A stretch of DNA of 14,164 bases, taken from Ruminococcaceae bacterium UBA6855. Lineage in GTDB: Bacteria; Bacillota; Clostridia; Oscillospirales; Acutalibacteraceae. The stretch lies in the NCBI GenBank assembly GCA_002451755.1, contig DKDF01000066.1, forward strand, positions 285-14,448, written 5' to 3'. The notes under the pieces were generated by a model. The model ran no database searches. It worked only from the letters and a program-made list of their open reading frames with translations, and was not told where the DNA came from. Shown here piece after piece: positions 7,256 through 13,716 of the stretch (its first letter is position 1; each line of letters opens with the position of its first letter). A program made the translations under genes and the position numbers.

Positions 7256-8497
7256 ATGGCAGTATTCAAGCCCTTCAGGGCAGTAAGACCGCTCCCCGAA
7301 TATGCATCGCGTGTTGCGGCTCTTCCCTATGATGTTATGAACAGCGACGAAGCCCGCGAGATGGTAAAGGGCAATCCCTACTCGTTCCTCCATGTCGACA
7401 AGGCGGAGGTCGATCTGCCCGTCGGCACGGAACTCTATTCCGAAGCTGTCTACAACAAGGCGGCGGAGAATCTCCAAAAGCTCGAAACCGACGACATCTG
7501 CAAGCAGGACAAGTCGGATTGTATGTACATATACCGTCAGATAATGGACGGCAGAAGCCAGACGGGTCTCGTCGGCTGCGTGTCGATAGACGACTATATG
7601 AACAATGTCATAAAGAAGCATGAACTGACCCGCGCCGACAAGGAGCAGGACAGAATAAATCATGTCGATTATTGCGACGCAAACACAGGTCCTATCTTCC
7701 TTACTTACAGGGACAACGCCACGGTCGGCGATATCGTCAAGGCGTGGCAGGCGGAGCATGAGCCGGTCTATGATTTTGTCTCCGACGGCGTCGCCCAGAC
7801 GGTCTGGGTCATCGACTGCCCCGAGACGATAAAGAAACTTTCGTCTCTCTTCGCGGGCATCGATTCGCTCTATATCGCGGACGGTCATCACCGCGCCGCC
7901 TCGGCGGTCAAGGTCGGCAAAAAGCGCAGGGAACAGAACCCCGGTTATACCGGAAATGAGGAGTTCAATTTCTTCCTCGCCGTGCTGTTCGCGCAGAGCG
8001 AACTCGCGATAATGGACTACAACAGAGTTATAAAAGACCTAAACGGTCTGACCCGGGACGAATTTATAGCAAAAATAGGCGAAAGCTTTACCGTCGAATC
8101 CGCGCCCGAGTCGCCTTATAAGCCGCAGGAGAAGCACACCTTCGGGATGTATCTCGGCGGGAAGTGGTACAAGCTCACTGCAAAGGACGGCACTTTCGAT
8201 GCGTCAGACCCGGTCGCGGCGCTCGATGTTTCGATACTTCAGCAGAATCTTATCTCTCCAGTGCTCGGGATAGACGATCCGCGCACAGACAAGAGAATTG
8301 ACTTCGTCGGCGGCATACGCGGCCTCAAGGAGCTTGAGCGCCGGGCACAGAGCGACATGTGCCTCGCATTTTCGATGTTCCCGACGACTGTTGACGACCT
8401 TATGGACATAGCCGACGCGGGCAAGATAATGCCGCCGAAATCGACCTGGTTCGAGCCGAAGCTGCTCAGCGGTCTTTTTGTGCATAAGCTTAAATAA
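7256..8497 (+). CDS. DUF1015 family protein
   Basis: A 413-residue cytoplasmic protein of the DUF1015 family, full length. Diagnostic features are the N-terminus FKPFRAVRP followed by VAALPYDVM, NPYSFLHVDK near 40-50, and the signature IADGHHRAASA with Asp209-Arg213. The family's reaction is not established to my knowledge. The DGHHR motif resembles the nucleotide-binding motif of ParB-fold serine kinases, and in other Clostridia the gene often sits by serA/serC; both points are recalled and would suggest a kinase-like role in serine metabolism. Here its neighbours are ddl and a YcxB-like gene, and no serine biosynthesis gene is in view. The ATG follows AAAGGA (7241-7246) by 9 nt. The 106-nt gap from ddl is filled by the cloverleaf repeat. 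Confidence 0.88.
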   Translation: MAVFKPFRAVRPLPEYASRVAALPYDVMNSDEAREMVKGNPYSFLHVDKAEVDLPVGTELYSEAVYNKAAENLQKLETDDICKQDKSDCMYIYRQIMDGRSQTGLVGCVSIDDYMNNVIKKHELTRADKEQDRINHVDYCDANTGPIFLTYRDNATVGDIVKAWQAEHEPVYDFVSDGVAQTVWVIDCPETIKKLSSLFAGIDSLYIADGHHRAASAVKVGKKRREQNPGYTGNEEFNFFLAVLFAQSELAIMDYNRVIKDLNGLTRDEFIAKIGESFTVESAPESPYKPQEKHTFGMYLGGKWYKLTAKDGTFDASDPVAALDVSILQQNLISPVLGIDDPRTDKRIDFVGGIRGLKELERRAQSDMCLAFSMFPTTVDDLMDIADAGKIMPPKSTWFEPKLLSGLFVHKLK

Positions 8498-8508
8498 GGG
8501 ATGAAAAC

Positions 8509-9021
8509 ATGGTAAGATACAAGACCGAAGTCGGCGAAAAGGAGCAGAAAGTCCTCGCGGAAATTTCGCTCAACACGCCGAACAATCTGAAAAGGCGCAG
8601 GGTAGCTTCCGCAGTTTCGGCAGTTCTCTGTGTCATATATGCGGCGTTTGCTGTGTGGATGTTCACGCGCGGTGTTGTCGGCTACGGATTCCTGATGCTC
8701 GGTTTTGCGGTGCTTTTTCTGCTGATAATTTTATTTTCCAAAAAGTTTCAGCTCAGCATAATGCAAAAGGTTATAAAAAAGAAAAACAATGCGACTTCGG
8801 GCGGAACTCTGGAATATGTCATTGACGATGACGGCGTGGCGATAACTTCGCCGCTCGGCACAGGCAAAAACAACTGGTCGGCTTTCGATCGATGGGGCGA
8901 GCAGGACGGATATATCTATCTCGTGCGCATTGATAACAATGTCGTGCTTATAGATAAATCCCGCCTGACTCCCGATGAACTCGAAGAGCTTGAAAGATTG
9001 CTTGGAAATGTGAAAAAATGA
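8509..9021 (+). CDS. YcxB-like membrane protein
   Basis: A 170-residue protein with two adjacent transmembrane segments (about 33-52 and 54-76) forming a hairpin, then a soluble C-terminal domain. The C-terminal part has the YcxB-like pattern: GTLEYVIDDDGVAITSPLG, a conserved NWSAFDRW, then YIYLVRIDNNVVLIDKSRLT and a terminal acidic helix DELEELERLL. The N-terminal 30 residues are charged and cytoplasmic by the positive-inside rule. The family function is unknown. Its ribosome binding site (AAGGGA, 8496-8501) overlaps the stop of the DUF1015 gene, and its own TGA overlaps the ATG of the NERD gene by 4 nt, so translation of all three is probably linked. Confidence 0.75.
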   Translation: MVRYKTEVGEKEQKVLAEISLNTPNNLKRRRVASAVSAVLCVIYAAFAVWMFTRGVVGYGFLMLGFAVLFLLIILFSKKFQLSIMQKVIKKKNNATSGGTLEYVIDDDGVAITSPLGTGKNNWSAFDRWGEQDGYIYLVRIDNNVVLIDKSRLTPDELEELERLLGNVKK

Positions 9022-9761
9022 GTTTGATTGAAAAACTTCCCGACCTCAAGGCTATCAAGGGCGGCTTTGGCGAACGGCTCGCCGCCTATTACAGCAAGAC
9101 AGTGTTCTCAAACGCATATGTTCTGCATGATGTGTTTATCGACGGAAAAGACGAGCATAAATCCCAGATAGACTTGATAATAATTGCTGCGAGCGGAATA
9201 TATGTCGTAGAAGTGAAGACTTTTAACGGTGCTAAAATATATGGTGACGGTCGAAAACGGGATTGGCAGTATTACCTTGGCGGACACAGGTATGATTTCT
9301 ACAATCCGATTATGCAAAACAAAAAGCATGTGGAATATCTCAGAAAGATGCTTCCTGATTTTGCCGAAGTCGAGTTTTACTCTCTTGTGCTGATTCTGTG
9401 TGACGACTGCAAGATGTCTAATGTGAACAGATCCGACAAAGTTGATACGGTCGTCTGCACAAGCTTACCCGCCATGAACAGGGCGATGAAGATGTTTTTG
9501 GAAGCGAATGAAACTAAGCTTTGCCCGGCGGATACGAGAAAAATATATGATTATATCAAGGAAAATCAGGAACGGGGAAAAGAAGCCCGAAGAGCGCACA
9601 AGGAGGATGTGAAGGCGTATCGGCAGAAGGTGCAGACCGAAAGGGAGAACCATGTCTGCCCGTACTGCAAGAAACCGCTCGTGCTAAGGCATGGGCAATA
9701 CGGCGATTTTTATGGGTGCTCGGGTTATCCCAAGTGCAGATATACTGAAAAAATAAAATAA
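9018..9761 (+). CDS. NERD nuclease-like protein with topoisomerase-type zinc finger
   Basis: A 247-residue protein with an N-terminal NERD domain (about 14-130), a nuclease-related fold of the PD-(D/E)XK class: GE at 18-19, QIDLIII with Asp52, and IYVVEVKTF with Glu65-Val66-Lys67, so the predicted catalytic Asp, Glu and Lys are all present. A charged helical linker (about 185-210) leads to a C-terminal zinc ribbon of the topoisomerase C4 type with Cys214, Cys217, Cys234 and Cys240. Predicted role: DNA binding and cleavage or processing; the family has no single known substrate. There is no signal peptide. Its ATG overlaps the stop of the YcxB-like gene (ATGA), so the two are probably translationally coupled. 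It is the last gene of the unit and is more AT-rich than murF or ddl. The terminator begins inside its stop codon. Confidence 0.85.
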   Translation: MSLIEKLPDLKAIKGGFGERLAAYYSKTVFSNAYVLHDVFIDGKDEHKSQIDLIIIAASGIYVVEVKTFNGAKIYGDGRKRDWQYYLGGHRYDFYNPIMQNKKHVEYLRKMLPDFAEVEFYSLVLILCDDCKMSNVNRSDKVDTVVCTSLPAMNRAMKMFLEANETKLCPADTRKIYDYIKENQERGKEARRAHKEDVKAYRQKVQTERENHVCPYCKKPLVLRHGQYGDFYGCSGYPKCRYTEKIK

Positions 9762-9791
9762 AAGCGGAGGCTGTTTCAGTCTCCGCTTTTT
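9760..9791. terminator. Bidirectional terminator between the NERD and tetR genes
   Basis: A perfect 10-bp stem aaaagcggag/ctccgctttt (9760-9769 and 9781-9790), extended by a G-T pair and ctg/cag, is flanked by T-runs on both strands (ctttttgtt on plus; cttttattttatttttt on minus). It lies between convergent stop codons and should end transcription from both sides. Confidence 0.88.
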
Positions 9792-9792
9792 G

Positions 9793-10353
9793 TTATTCTT
9801 TCCCTGCTTTTCTTTCTTCTTCCTCGTATGTTGTGACGATCGCCTGAGATATCGCAATCATGGTGCGCCTGACTCTGCGCGCCATCTCCTCCGGCGGCTC
9901 CGGGTCGGAGCCGTTGAGCCAGCGGATAAGCGCCGAGACCGTGCCGTCGGCGAGGAATGTCACGAGAAATTCCGTGTCCTCTTCGCTGTCAAAAAGATTG
10001 CCGACAAGCTCCTTGAGCACCGGGTGTATCTGCATGCGAAAATAGTCCCTGAATGAGTTCTGCCCGGTTATCCGAAGTGCGTTACGGTAAAACTCACGGT
10101 CGGCATAAAAATATTCGCACAGCTCTTCAAAATTCGCAATATGATCCGGTCGGTTGCGAATCTCGCTGAACTCCGTGTCGAATATCCAGTTGACAAGATC
10201 ATATTTGTCGCAGAAATGATAGTAAAAACTCTTGCGGTTCATCCCGCATTTTTCACATATGTCTCCGACGCTTATCTTCGTCAGGGGCTGGGTCTTCATC
10301 AGTTCCTTGAGCGACGAAGCGAGCGCCCTTTTTGTTATGAGCGAATCCGGCAT
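9793..10353 (-). CDS. TetR/AcrR family regulator, DhaS-like
   Basis: A 186-residue DNA-binding regulator. The N-terminal helix-turn-helix is clear: LTKISVGDICEKCGMNRKS at 24-42 followed by FYYHFCDKYDLVNW at 43-56, typical of TetR proteins and especially of the group with dihydroxyacetone-kinase-regulator-type C-terminal domains. The C-terminal part (about 75-175) would bind ligand and dimerise, but no ligand can be named. The start ATG is preceded by GAGGG and GGGAGG. Its own promoter (TTGAAA, 17 nt, TATAAT) lies in the end of mnmA. It is convergent with the NERD gene and follows mnmA on the same strand, so no obvious divergent target is next to it; it may regulate itself or distant genes. 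Confidence 0.88.
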   Translation of the reverse strand: MPDSLITKRALASSLKELMKTQPLTKISVGDICEKCGMNRKSFYYHFCDKYDLVNWIFDTEFSEIRNRPDHIANFEELCEYFYADREFYRNALRITGQNSFRDYFRMQIHPVLKELVGNLFDSEEDTEFLVTFLADGTVSALIRWLNGSDPEPPEEMARRVRRTMIAISQAIVTTYEEEERKAGKE

Positions 10354-10391
10354 TTTCCCTCTTTCCTCCCTTTATTTTCCCTTTATGTTAT

Positions 10392-10420
10392 ATTATATCA
10401 CAAAATTCGCTGTGTTTCAA
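10392..10420 (-). promoter_or_regulatory. Promoter of the tetR-type gene
   Basis: On the minus strand TTGAAA (10415-10420) and TATAAT (10392-10397) are separated by 17 nt, a near-consensus sigma-A promoter. The -35 lies inside the last codons of mnmA and the -10 directly adjoins its TGA. Predicted initiation is near 10385, leaving a leader of about 30 nt. The AT-rich stretch tgttatattatatcaca around the -10 is partly symmetric and could hold an operator, but this is weak. Confidence 0.7.
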
Positions 10421-11447
10421 CCCCTGCGATTTTTGCGCCGCCTATCACTTCGCTGCCGATATAAAACGCCGCAAACTGCCCGGGAGTGACCGATCTCTGC
10501 GGCTCAGAAAATGTGACGCGTGCCGTATTTTCGGAGTCAAATTCAACATGAGCCGGCGCCGCGGGGGCTCTGAATCTTATCTTGACATCGCAGTCGAAGC
10601 TGCCGCTCATCCGCGTGCTTATCGCGTTTACGCTTTCGACCGTAAATTCCTTTGCATACTGCGCGCCGTTCTCGCCGAGGATAACCGCGTTTTGCTCCGG
10701 CACGATGCGCGTGACGAACATCGGGCGTCCGAACGCCCCGAGTCCCTTGCGCTGACCGACGGTGTAGTTCATTATGCCCTTGTGTCTGCCGATAACATTG
10801 CCGTGAATGTCGAGAAAATTGCCCTCGCCCATGTCTTTGAACCCGTGCGAGCGGATAAAAGATGAATAGTCGTTGTCGGGGATGAAGCAGACCTCCTGGC
10901 TGTCCTTTTTCTGCGCGACCGGCAGAGAAAATTTCTCCGCAAGGGCGCGGATAGCGCTCTTCTCCATCCCGTCTATCGGGAACATCGCGTGGGCGAGCTG
11001 AAACTCCGAAAGCATGCAGAGAAAATAGCTCTGATCTTTTGCGCTGTCCGAGCGCAGGAGTTTTGTGTGTTCGCCGCTCTTGTCGAGCGAGGCATAGTGC
11101 CCCGTCGCTACATAATCGCCGCCGTTTTCGAGGGCGAACCTGAGCATCGCGCCGAATTTTATCTCTCTGTTGCAGACGACGCAGGGGTTCGGAGTCGCTC
11201 CGCGCAGATATTCGGCGGCAAAATAGTCCATGACCTTTTCTTTGAACTCGCCGCGCAGGTCGAGCACGCAGTGCTCTATTTCAAGAGCCTTCGCCACATT
11301 TTTCGCGTCCTCAATGTCTTGGTCTGCGCCGTCGCCGGGCTTCAGACGCAGGGTCACGCCCACGACATCATATCCGCGCTCTTTGAGCAGAGCCGCAGCA
11401 ACGGAGCTGTCGACTCCGCCGCTCATACCTATAAATATGCGCTCCAA
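10398..11447 (-). CDS. mnmA: tRNA 2-thiouridine(34) synthase MnmA
   Basis: A 349-residue cytoplasmic enzyme that puts sulfur on U34 of the Lys, Glu and Gln tRNAs, using ATP to adenylate the base and persulfide sulfur passed from a cysteine desulfurase. Motifs are complete: PP-loop GMSGGVDSS at 7-15, TPNPCVVCN with the first catalytic Cys89, GHYA at 116-119, KDQSYFL at 137-143, SQEVCFIPD with the second catalytic Cys187, and GQRKGLGAFGRP. The C-terminal beta-barrel ends with VTPGQFAAFY. The start is TTG at 11447: GGGAGGG (11455-11461) precedes it by 7 nt and the family begins just before the PP-loop. A longer frame to 11537 would run through the promoter. The length fits the family. No cysteine desulfurase gene is adjacent. 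Confidence 0.95.
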   Translation of the reverse strand: MERIFIGMSGGVDSSVAAALLKERGYDVVGVTLRLKPGDGADQDIEDAKNVAKALEIEHCVLDLRGEFKEKVMDYFAAEYLRGATPNPCVVCNREIKFGAMLRFALENGGDYVATGHYASLDKSGEHTKLLRSDSAKDQSYFLCMLSEFQLAHAMFPIDGMEKSAIRALAEKFSLPVAQKKDSQEVCFIPDNDYSSFIRSHGFKDMGEGNFLDIHGNVIGRHKGIMNYTVGQRKGLGAFGRPMFVTRIVPEQNAVILGENGAQYAKEFTVESVNAISTRMSGSFDCDVKIRFRAPAAPAHVEFDSENTARVTFSEPQRSVTPGQFAAFYIGSEVIGGAKIAGVETQRIL

Positions 11448-11478
11448 GCGTTCGCCCTCCCTTTTGGATTCTTTGTTG

Positions 11479-11507
11479 ATTATACCATATCCCGCCCGAC
11501 TATGCAA
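11479..11507 (-). promoter_or_regulatory. Promoter of mnmA
   Basis: On the minus strand TTGCAT (11502-11507) and TATAAT (11479-11484) are spaced by 17 nt. Predicted initiation is near 11472, giving a leader of about 25 nt that contains the GGGAGGG site. This supports the TTG start at 11447. Confidence 0.7.
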
Positions 11508-11643
11508 AGCAGCTTGAATTTTACATCCCGAAATCATTTCGTTTTTCTGCGGAATATCTTTGCATATTTTTTGCTATGATGCTTTTTAGGTGTTATTTTT
11601 CGGTTAGCGCATGATTACCGGAAAATAAAATCTCGAAATCCGC

Positions 11644-11672
11644 TTGCAGAAATCGGCAAAAAAGAGTATAAT
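11644..11672 (+). promoter_or_regulatory. Promoter of the PHP-domain gene
   Basis: TATAAT at 11667-11672 has TTGCAG at 11644-11649 with a 17-nt spacer; the -35 matches the consensus in only its first three bases. Initiation near 11679 would give a leader of about 130 nt. Between this promoter and that of mnmA (about 11508-11643) I see only AT-rich sequence with no gene. Confidence 0.55.
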
Positions 11673-11708
11673 AAAAGATATATTGAGGGATTATGCGCTT
11701 TAGATACA

Positions 11709-11801
11709 CGCACAGACCCGTGCGCCGCAATCGTATATACACGGTTTACTTTCGTTGACAATGCGGCTTTGGTCATTGCCGGGTCTTATTTCCAAGGGAG
11801 G
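11709..11801 (+). other. Possibly structured leader and RBS of the PHP-domain gene
   Basis: A small hairpin cgcac/gtgcg (11709-11713, 11720-11724) has loop agaccc. That loop, plus the next G, is complementary over 7 nt to cgggtct at 11780-11786, just upstream of the ribosome binding site AAGGGAGG (11794-11801); gcaa (11727-11730) can also pair with ttgc (11776-11779). The leader can thus fold in two ways or as a pseudoknot. It matches no riboswitch I know. The RBS is 7 nt from the TTG start at 11809. Confidence 0.3.
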
Positions 11802-11808
11802 ATTTATT

Positions 11809-12657
11809 TTGTCAGTTGATCTACACTGTCACACGAAGTTATCAAACAGTTCCATGGGTATTGACGATCTTATTATGCTCGCAAAAAAACGCGGCGTCGA
11901 TACCATTTCTATCACAGACCATGACTGCCAGGCGGGTTCAGTCCGCGGCAGAATCATCGCCGCAAGACGCGGAGTGACCGTTGTCCCCGGCGTTGAGCTG
12001 TCCGCATCGGATGCCGAAACCGGTCGTCAGGTACATATTCTCGGTTACTTCTGCGACAGTCCGGACAGGCTCGAGGAGCTCTGCCACAAGAACAACGCCG
12101 CGCGCAAAAAAGCAGGGCAGTATATGATTCTCAAGGCGGCTCAGCGTTATCCTATCTCCGCCGAGCTTGTCATGAAATGCGCCGCCGGTTCGACAGGAAT
12201 CTTCGAGGAGCACATTATGCACGCGCTCGTCGAGTGCGGCATCACTCAGGATTTTCACGGCGATATATATAACGAACTCTTCAGCCCCGACAGCCCGAAA
12301 AATATTATAGTCGAGCCGAAGTTCGTCGGCGTAAAAGAAGTTATCGACGCCATTCACGGCGCGGGAGGCATAGCTGTCCTCGCCCACCCGTATAAATATA
12401 ACAGCGTGCCCGGGCTTGACCGATATGCAAAATACGGCATCGACGGCATCGAGGTCTGGTGCCCGTCGAGCAGCGAAGAGCAGCAGAACGATATGCTCGA
12501 CTACGCAAGGACTCACAAGCTCCTCGCAATAGGCGGCTCGGACTTCAGCGGAATGTATAACAAAGGCACCGTCAGCGTCGGCGATTTTGCTACGCCCGCC
12601 GCCGATTTCAAGGCGCTCAGCGACTACAAGACGATGCTCAAAAAGCGCGCCAAATAA
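11809..12657 (+). CDS. PHP-domain metal-dependent phosphoesterase (YciV/RNase AM-like)
   Basis: A 282-residue protein of the PHP superfamily, whose YciV/TrpH-like members hydrolyse nucleotide or RNA 5' phosphates. Visible motifs: DLHCHTKLS with His6 and His8, ITDHD with Asp37-His38, PGVELS with Glu63, HILGYF with His76, an insert with HIMHALVECG, VLAHP with His193, and GGSDFSG with Asp245. Two positions differ from the usual pattern: SNSS where SDG is normal (Asn13), and SDFSG where SDFHG is normal (Ser247 for a metal-binding His). The trinuclear metal site may therefore be altered. The start is TTG at 11809, 7 nt after AAGGGAGG; an in-frame TTG at 11755 lacks a site. It is divergent from mnmA and is followed after 16 nt by a gene of unknown function, probably in one operon. 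Confidence 0.85.
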   Translation: MSVDLHCHTKLSNSSMGIDDLIMLAKKRGVDTISITDHDCQAGSVRGRIIAARRGVTVVPGVELSASDAETGRQVHILGYFCDSPDRLEELCHKNNAARKKAGQYMILKAAQRYPISAELVMKCAAGSTGIFEEHIMHALVECGITQDFHGDIYNELFSPDSPKNIIVEPKFVGVKEVIDAIHGAGGIAVLAHPYKYNSVPGLDRYAKYGIDGIEVWCPSSSEEQQNDMLDYARTHKLLAIGGSDFSGMYNKGTVSVGDFATPAADFKALSDYKTMLKKRAK

Positions 12658-12673
12658 GTTAGGAGGGATCGCA

Positions 12674-13279
12674 ATGCGTCCCGAAGAGGATAAGGATATC
12701 AAAGTATTCCATCCGTCAAACGAAAAGAAAGAACAGGCTGAGGAATCAGCCGACCTCAGCCAGGATATACTGCACGCGGTGCAGGAGCTTGATGCCCAGC
12801 GCTCAAACGGCAATCTTCGCCGCGCACGCAAGCTCGGCAGGAGTCTCGCGCAGTTCACGCCCGAAAATGCGGCGAAACTCGGCGGAATAGACATAAAGGC
12901 AAAAGGCGGAGTCGACCCGCAGGAGCTTCCGTCAAATGTACTCTATCAGGCGCGTGTGCTCATGCTGTTCACCGCGCAGCTGACTCTCCATCGCCTGCTG
13001 CCGCCGGTCATCTCGAACGAGGCGGTAAACGCCATGTACGACGACCTGAGCGAGGGCTTTTACGACAATGTCATGGAGGGCGCTTCGTTTTCAATATATT
13101 ATCTCGCCGTCAGAAAGGCGTTCAACATCAGTGCAAACATCGGAAAGGGCTTCGCGATGCTCTGCGGAGACGAGGATTCCGACGAATACGCAAAAATCGG
13201 AACGCTGGTCTACAATCTGTCGGATGAATATGTCACCCGACGGGTCAACGAAGCGGGATTTCGAGATTTGAAAAATTAA
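12674..13279 (+). CDS. Conserved-looking hypothetical protein, unassigned
   Basis: A 201-residue protein I do not recognise. Residues 1-30 are charged and acidic (EEDKD, EKKEQAEESAD) and probably disordered. Residues about 28-60 are basic (RRARKLGRS), and about 85-185 look mostly helical, with a hydrophobic helix LYQARVLMLFTAQLTLHRLL at about 93-112 that could be a core helix and is not long enough alone to prove a membrane segment. There is no signal peptide, Cys pair or catalytic motif. The ATG at 12674 follows a perfect AGGAGG (12661-12666) by 7 nt; the frame is open further back to 12587, but that overlaps the PHP gene. The spacing of 16 nt from the PHP gene suggests one operon and a linked role. 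It ends at a strong terminator. Confidence 0.8.
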   Translation: MRPEEDKDIKVFHPSNEKKEQAEESADLSQDILHAVQELDAQRSNGNLRRARKLGRSLAQFTPENAAKLGGIDIKAKGGVDPQELPSNVLYQARVLMLFTAQLTLHRLLPPVISNEAVNAMYDDLSEGFYDNVMEGASFSIYYLAVRKAFNISANIGKGFAMLCGDEDSDEYAKIGTLVYNLSDEYVTRRVNEAGFRDLKN

Positions 13280-13288
13280 GCTAAAACA

Positions 13289-13320
13289 AAAGCCGAACGG
13301 ATTTTTCTCCGTCCGGCTTT
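13289..13320. terminator. Bidirectional terminator between convergent genes
   Basis: The stem aaagccg/cggcttt (13289-13295, 13314-13320) plus acgga/tccgt (13297-13301, 13308-13312) has one A-C mismatch and a tttttc loop. T-rich tracts follow on both strands (attttattat on plus; tgtttt on minus). It lies 9 nt past the TAA of the unassigned gene and just outside the gcvH stop. Confidence 0.85.
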
Positions 13321-13326
13321 ATTTTA

Positions 13327-13716
13327 TTATATCATTTCGGCTTCTTTCCCGAGATATTTGCAGTATTCCTGTGCCGTCATGAGCTTAGCCCCTCGCTCGG
13401 CGTCGCCGAACTCGGCGAGCCATGAACCGTATGGGTCGCTGTTTATACTCTGCGGGTCGTCGAGCAAGCCGTCGTTTATTCTCAGCACAGTACCACTTAT
13501 CGGCGCGGAGATATCCCAAACGCCCTTGAATGCCTCGGCGTCGCCGATGACCTCGCCGGACTGATAATATTCGCCCTCGTCGCAGAGATTCAGAAAAGAT
13601 ATCTTCCCGCGCTTTTGCGGCACGAAGTCTGATATTCCGACCCGCGCCGTGCCGTCGGGCATGAAATCGACCCACTCATGCGAGGCGGTGTAAAATAAAC
13701 CGCGTTTTACTTTCAT
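13327..13716 (-). CDS. gcvH: GcvH-like lipoyl carrier protein
   Basis: A 129-residue protein matching the glycine cleavage H protein along its length. H protein carries the aminomethyl group on a lipoyl arm between the P, T and L proteins; H-like proteins also act in lipoate relay. The pattern is YTASHEW at 9-15, VGISDFVPQKRGKISFL at 26-42, GEVIGDAEAFK with the predicted lipoylated Lys64, then APISGTV, and INSDPYGSWL at 91-100. The usual ESVKA around the lysine reads EAFKG here, so the lysine is kept but its surroundings differ. Its ATG overlaps the TGA of uxaC by 4 nt; an AAGGA lies rather far upstream (about 12 nt), so translation probably depends on coupling. No gcvT, gcvP or lipoate ligase gene is in the window. 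Either a true H protein or an H-like variant is possible. Confidence 0.82.
   Translation of the reverse strand: MKVKRGLFYTASHEWVDFMPDGTARVGISDFVPQKRGKISFLNLCDEGEYYQSGEVIGDAEAFKGVWDISAPISGTVLRINDGLLDDPQSINSDPYGSWLAEFGDAERGAKLMTAQEYCKYLGKEAEMI

Noticed and set aside
11448..11537. Longer mnmA start 30 codons upstream
   Set aside because: It would include the TTGCAT/TATAAT promoter and its RBS; the family starts just before the SGGVDSS loop.
11755..11760. Perfect TTGACA -35 box, also an upstream TTG start of the PHP gene
   Set aside because: There is no -10 at 16-18 nt (sequence gccggg), and no ribosome binding site precedes the TTG.
12587..12673. Earlier ATG for the unassigned gene after the PHP gene
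   Set aside because: It overlaps the end of the PHP gene by about 70 nt in another frame, has no RBS, and the segment has a shadow-like composition; AGGAGG precedes 12674 exactly.
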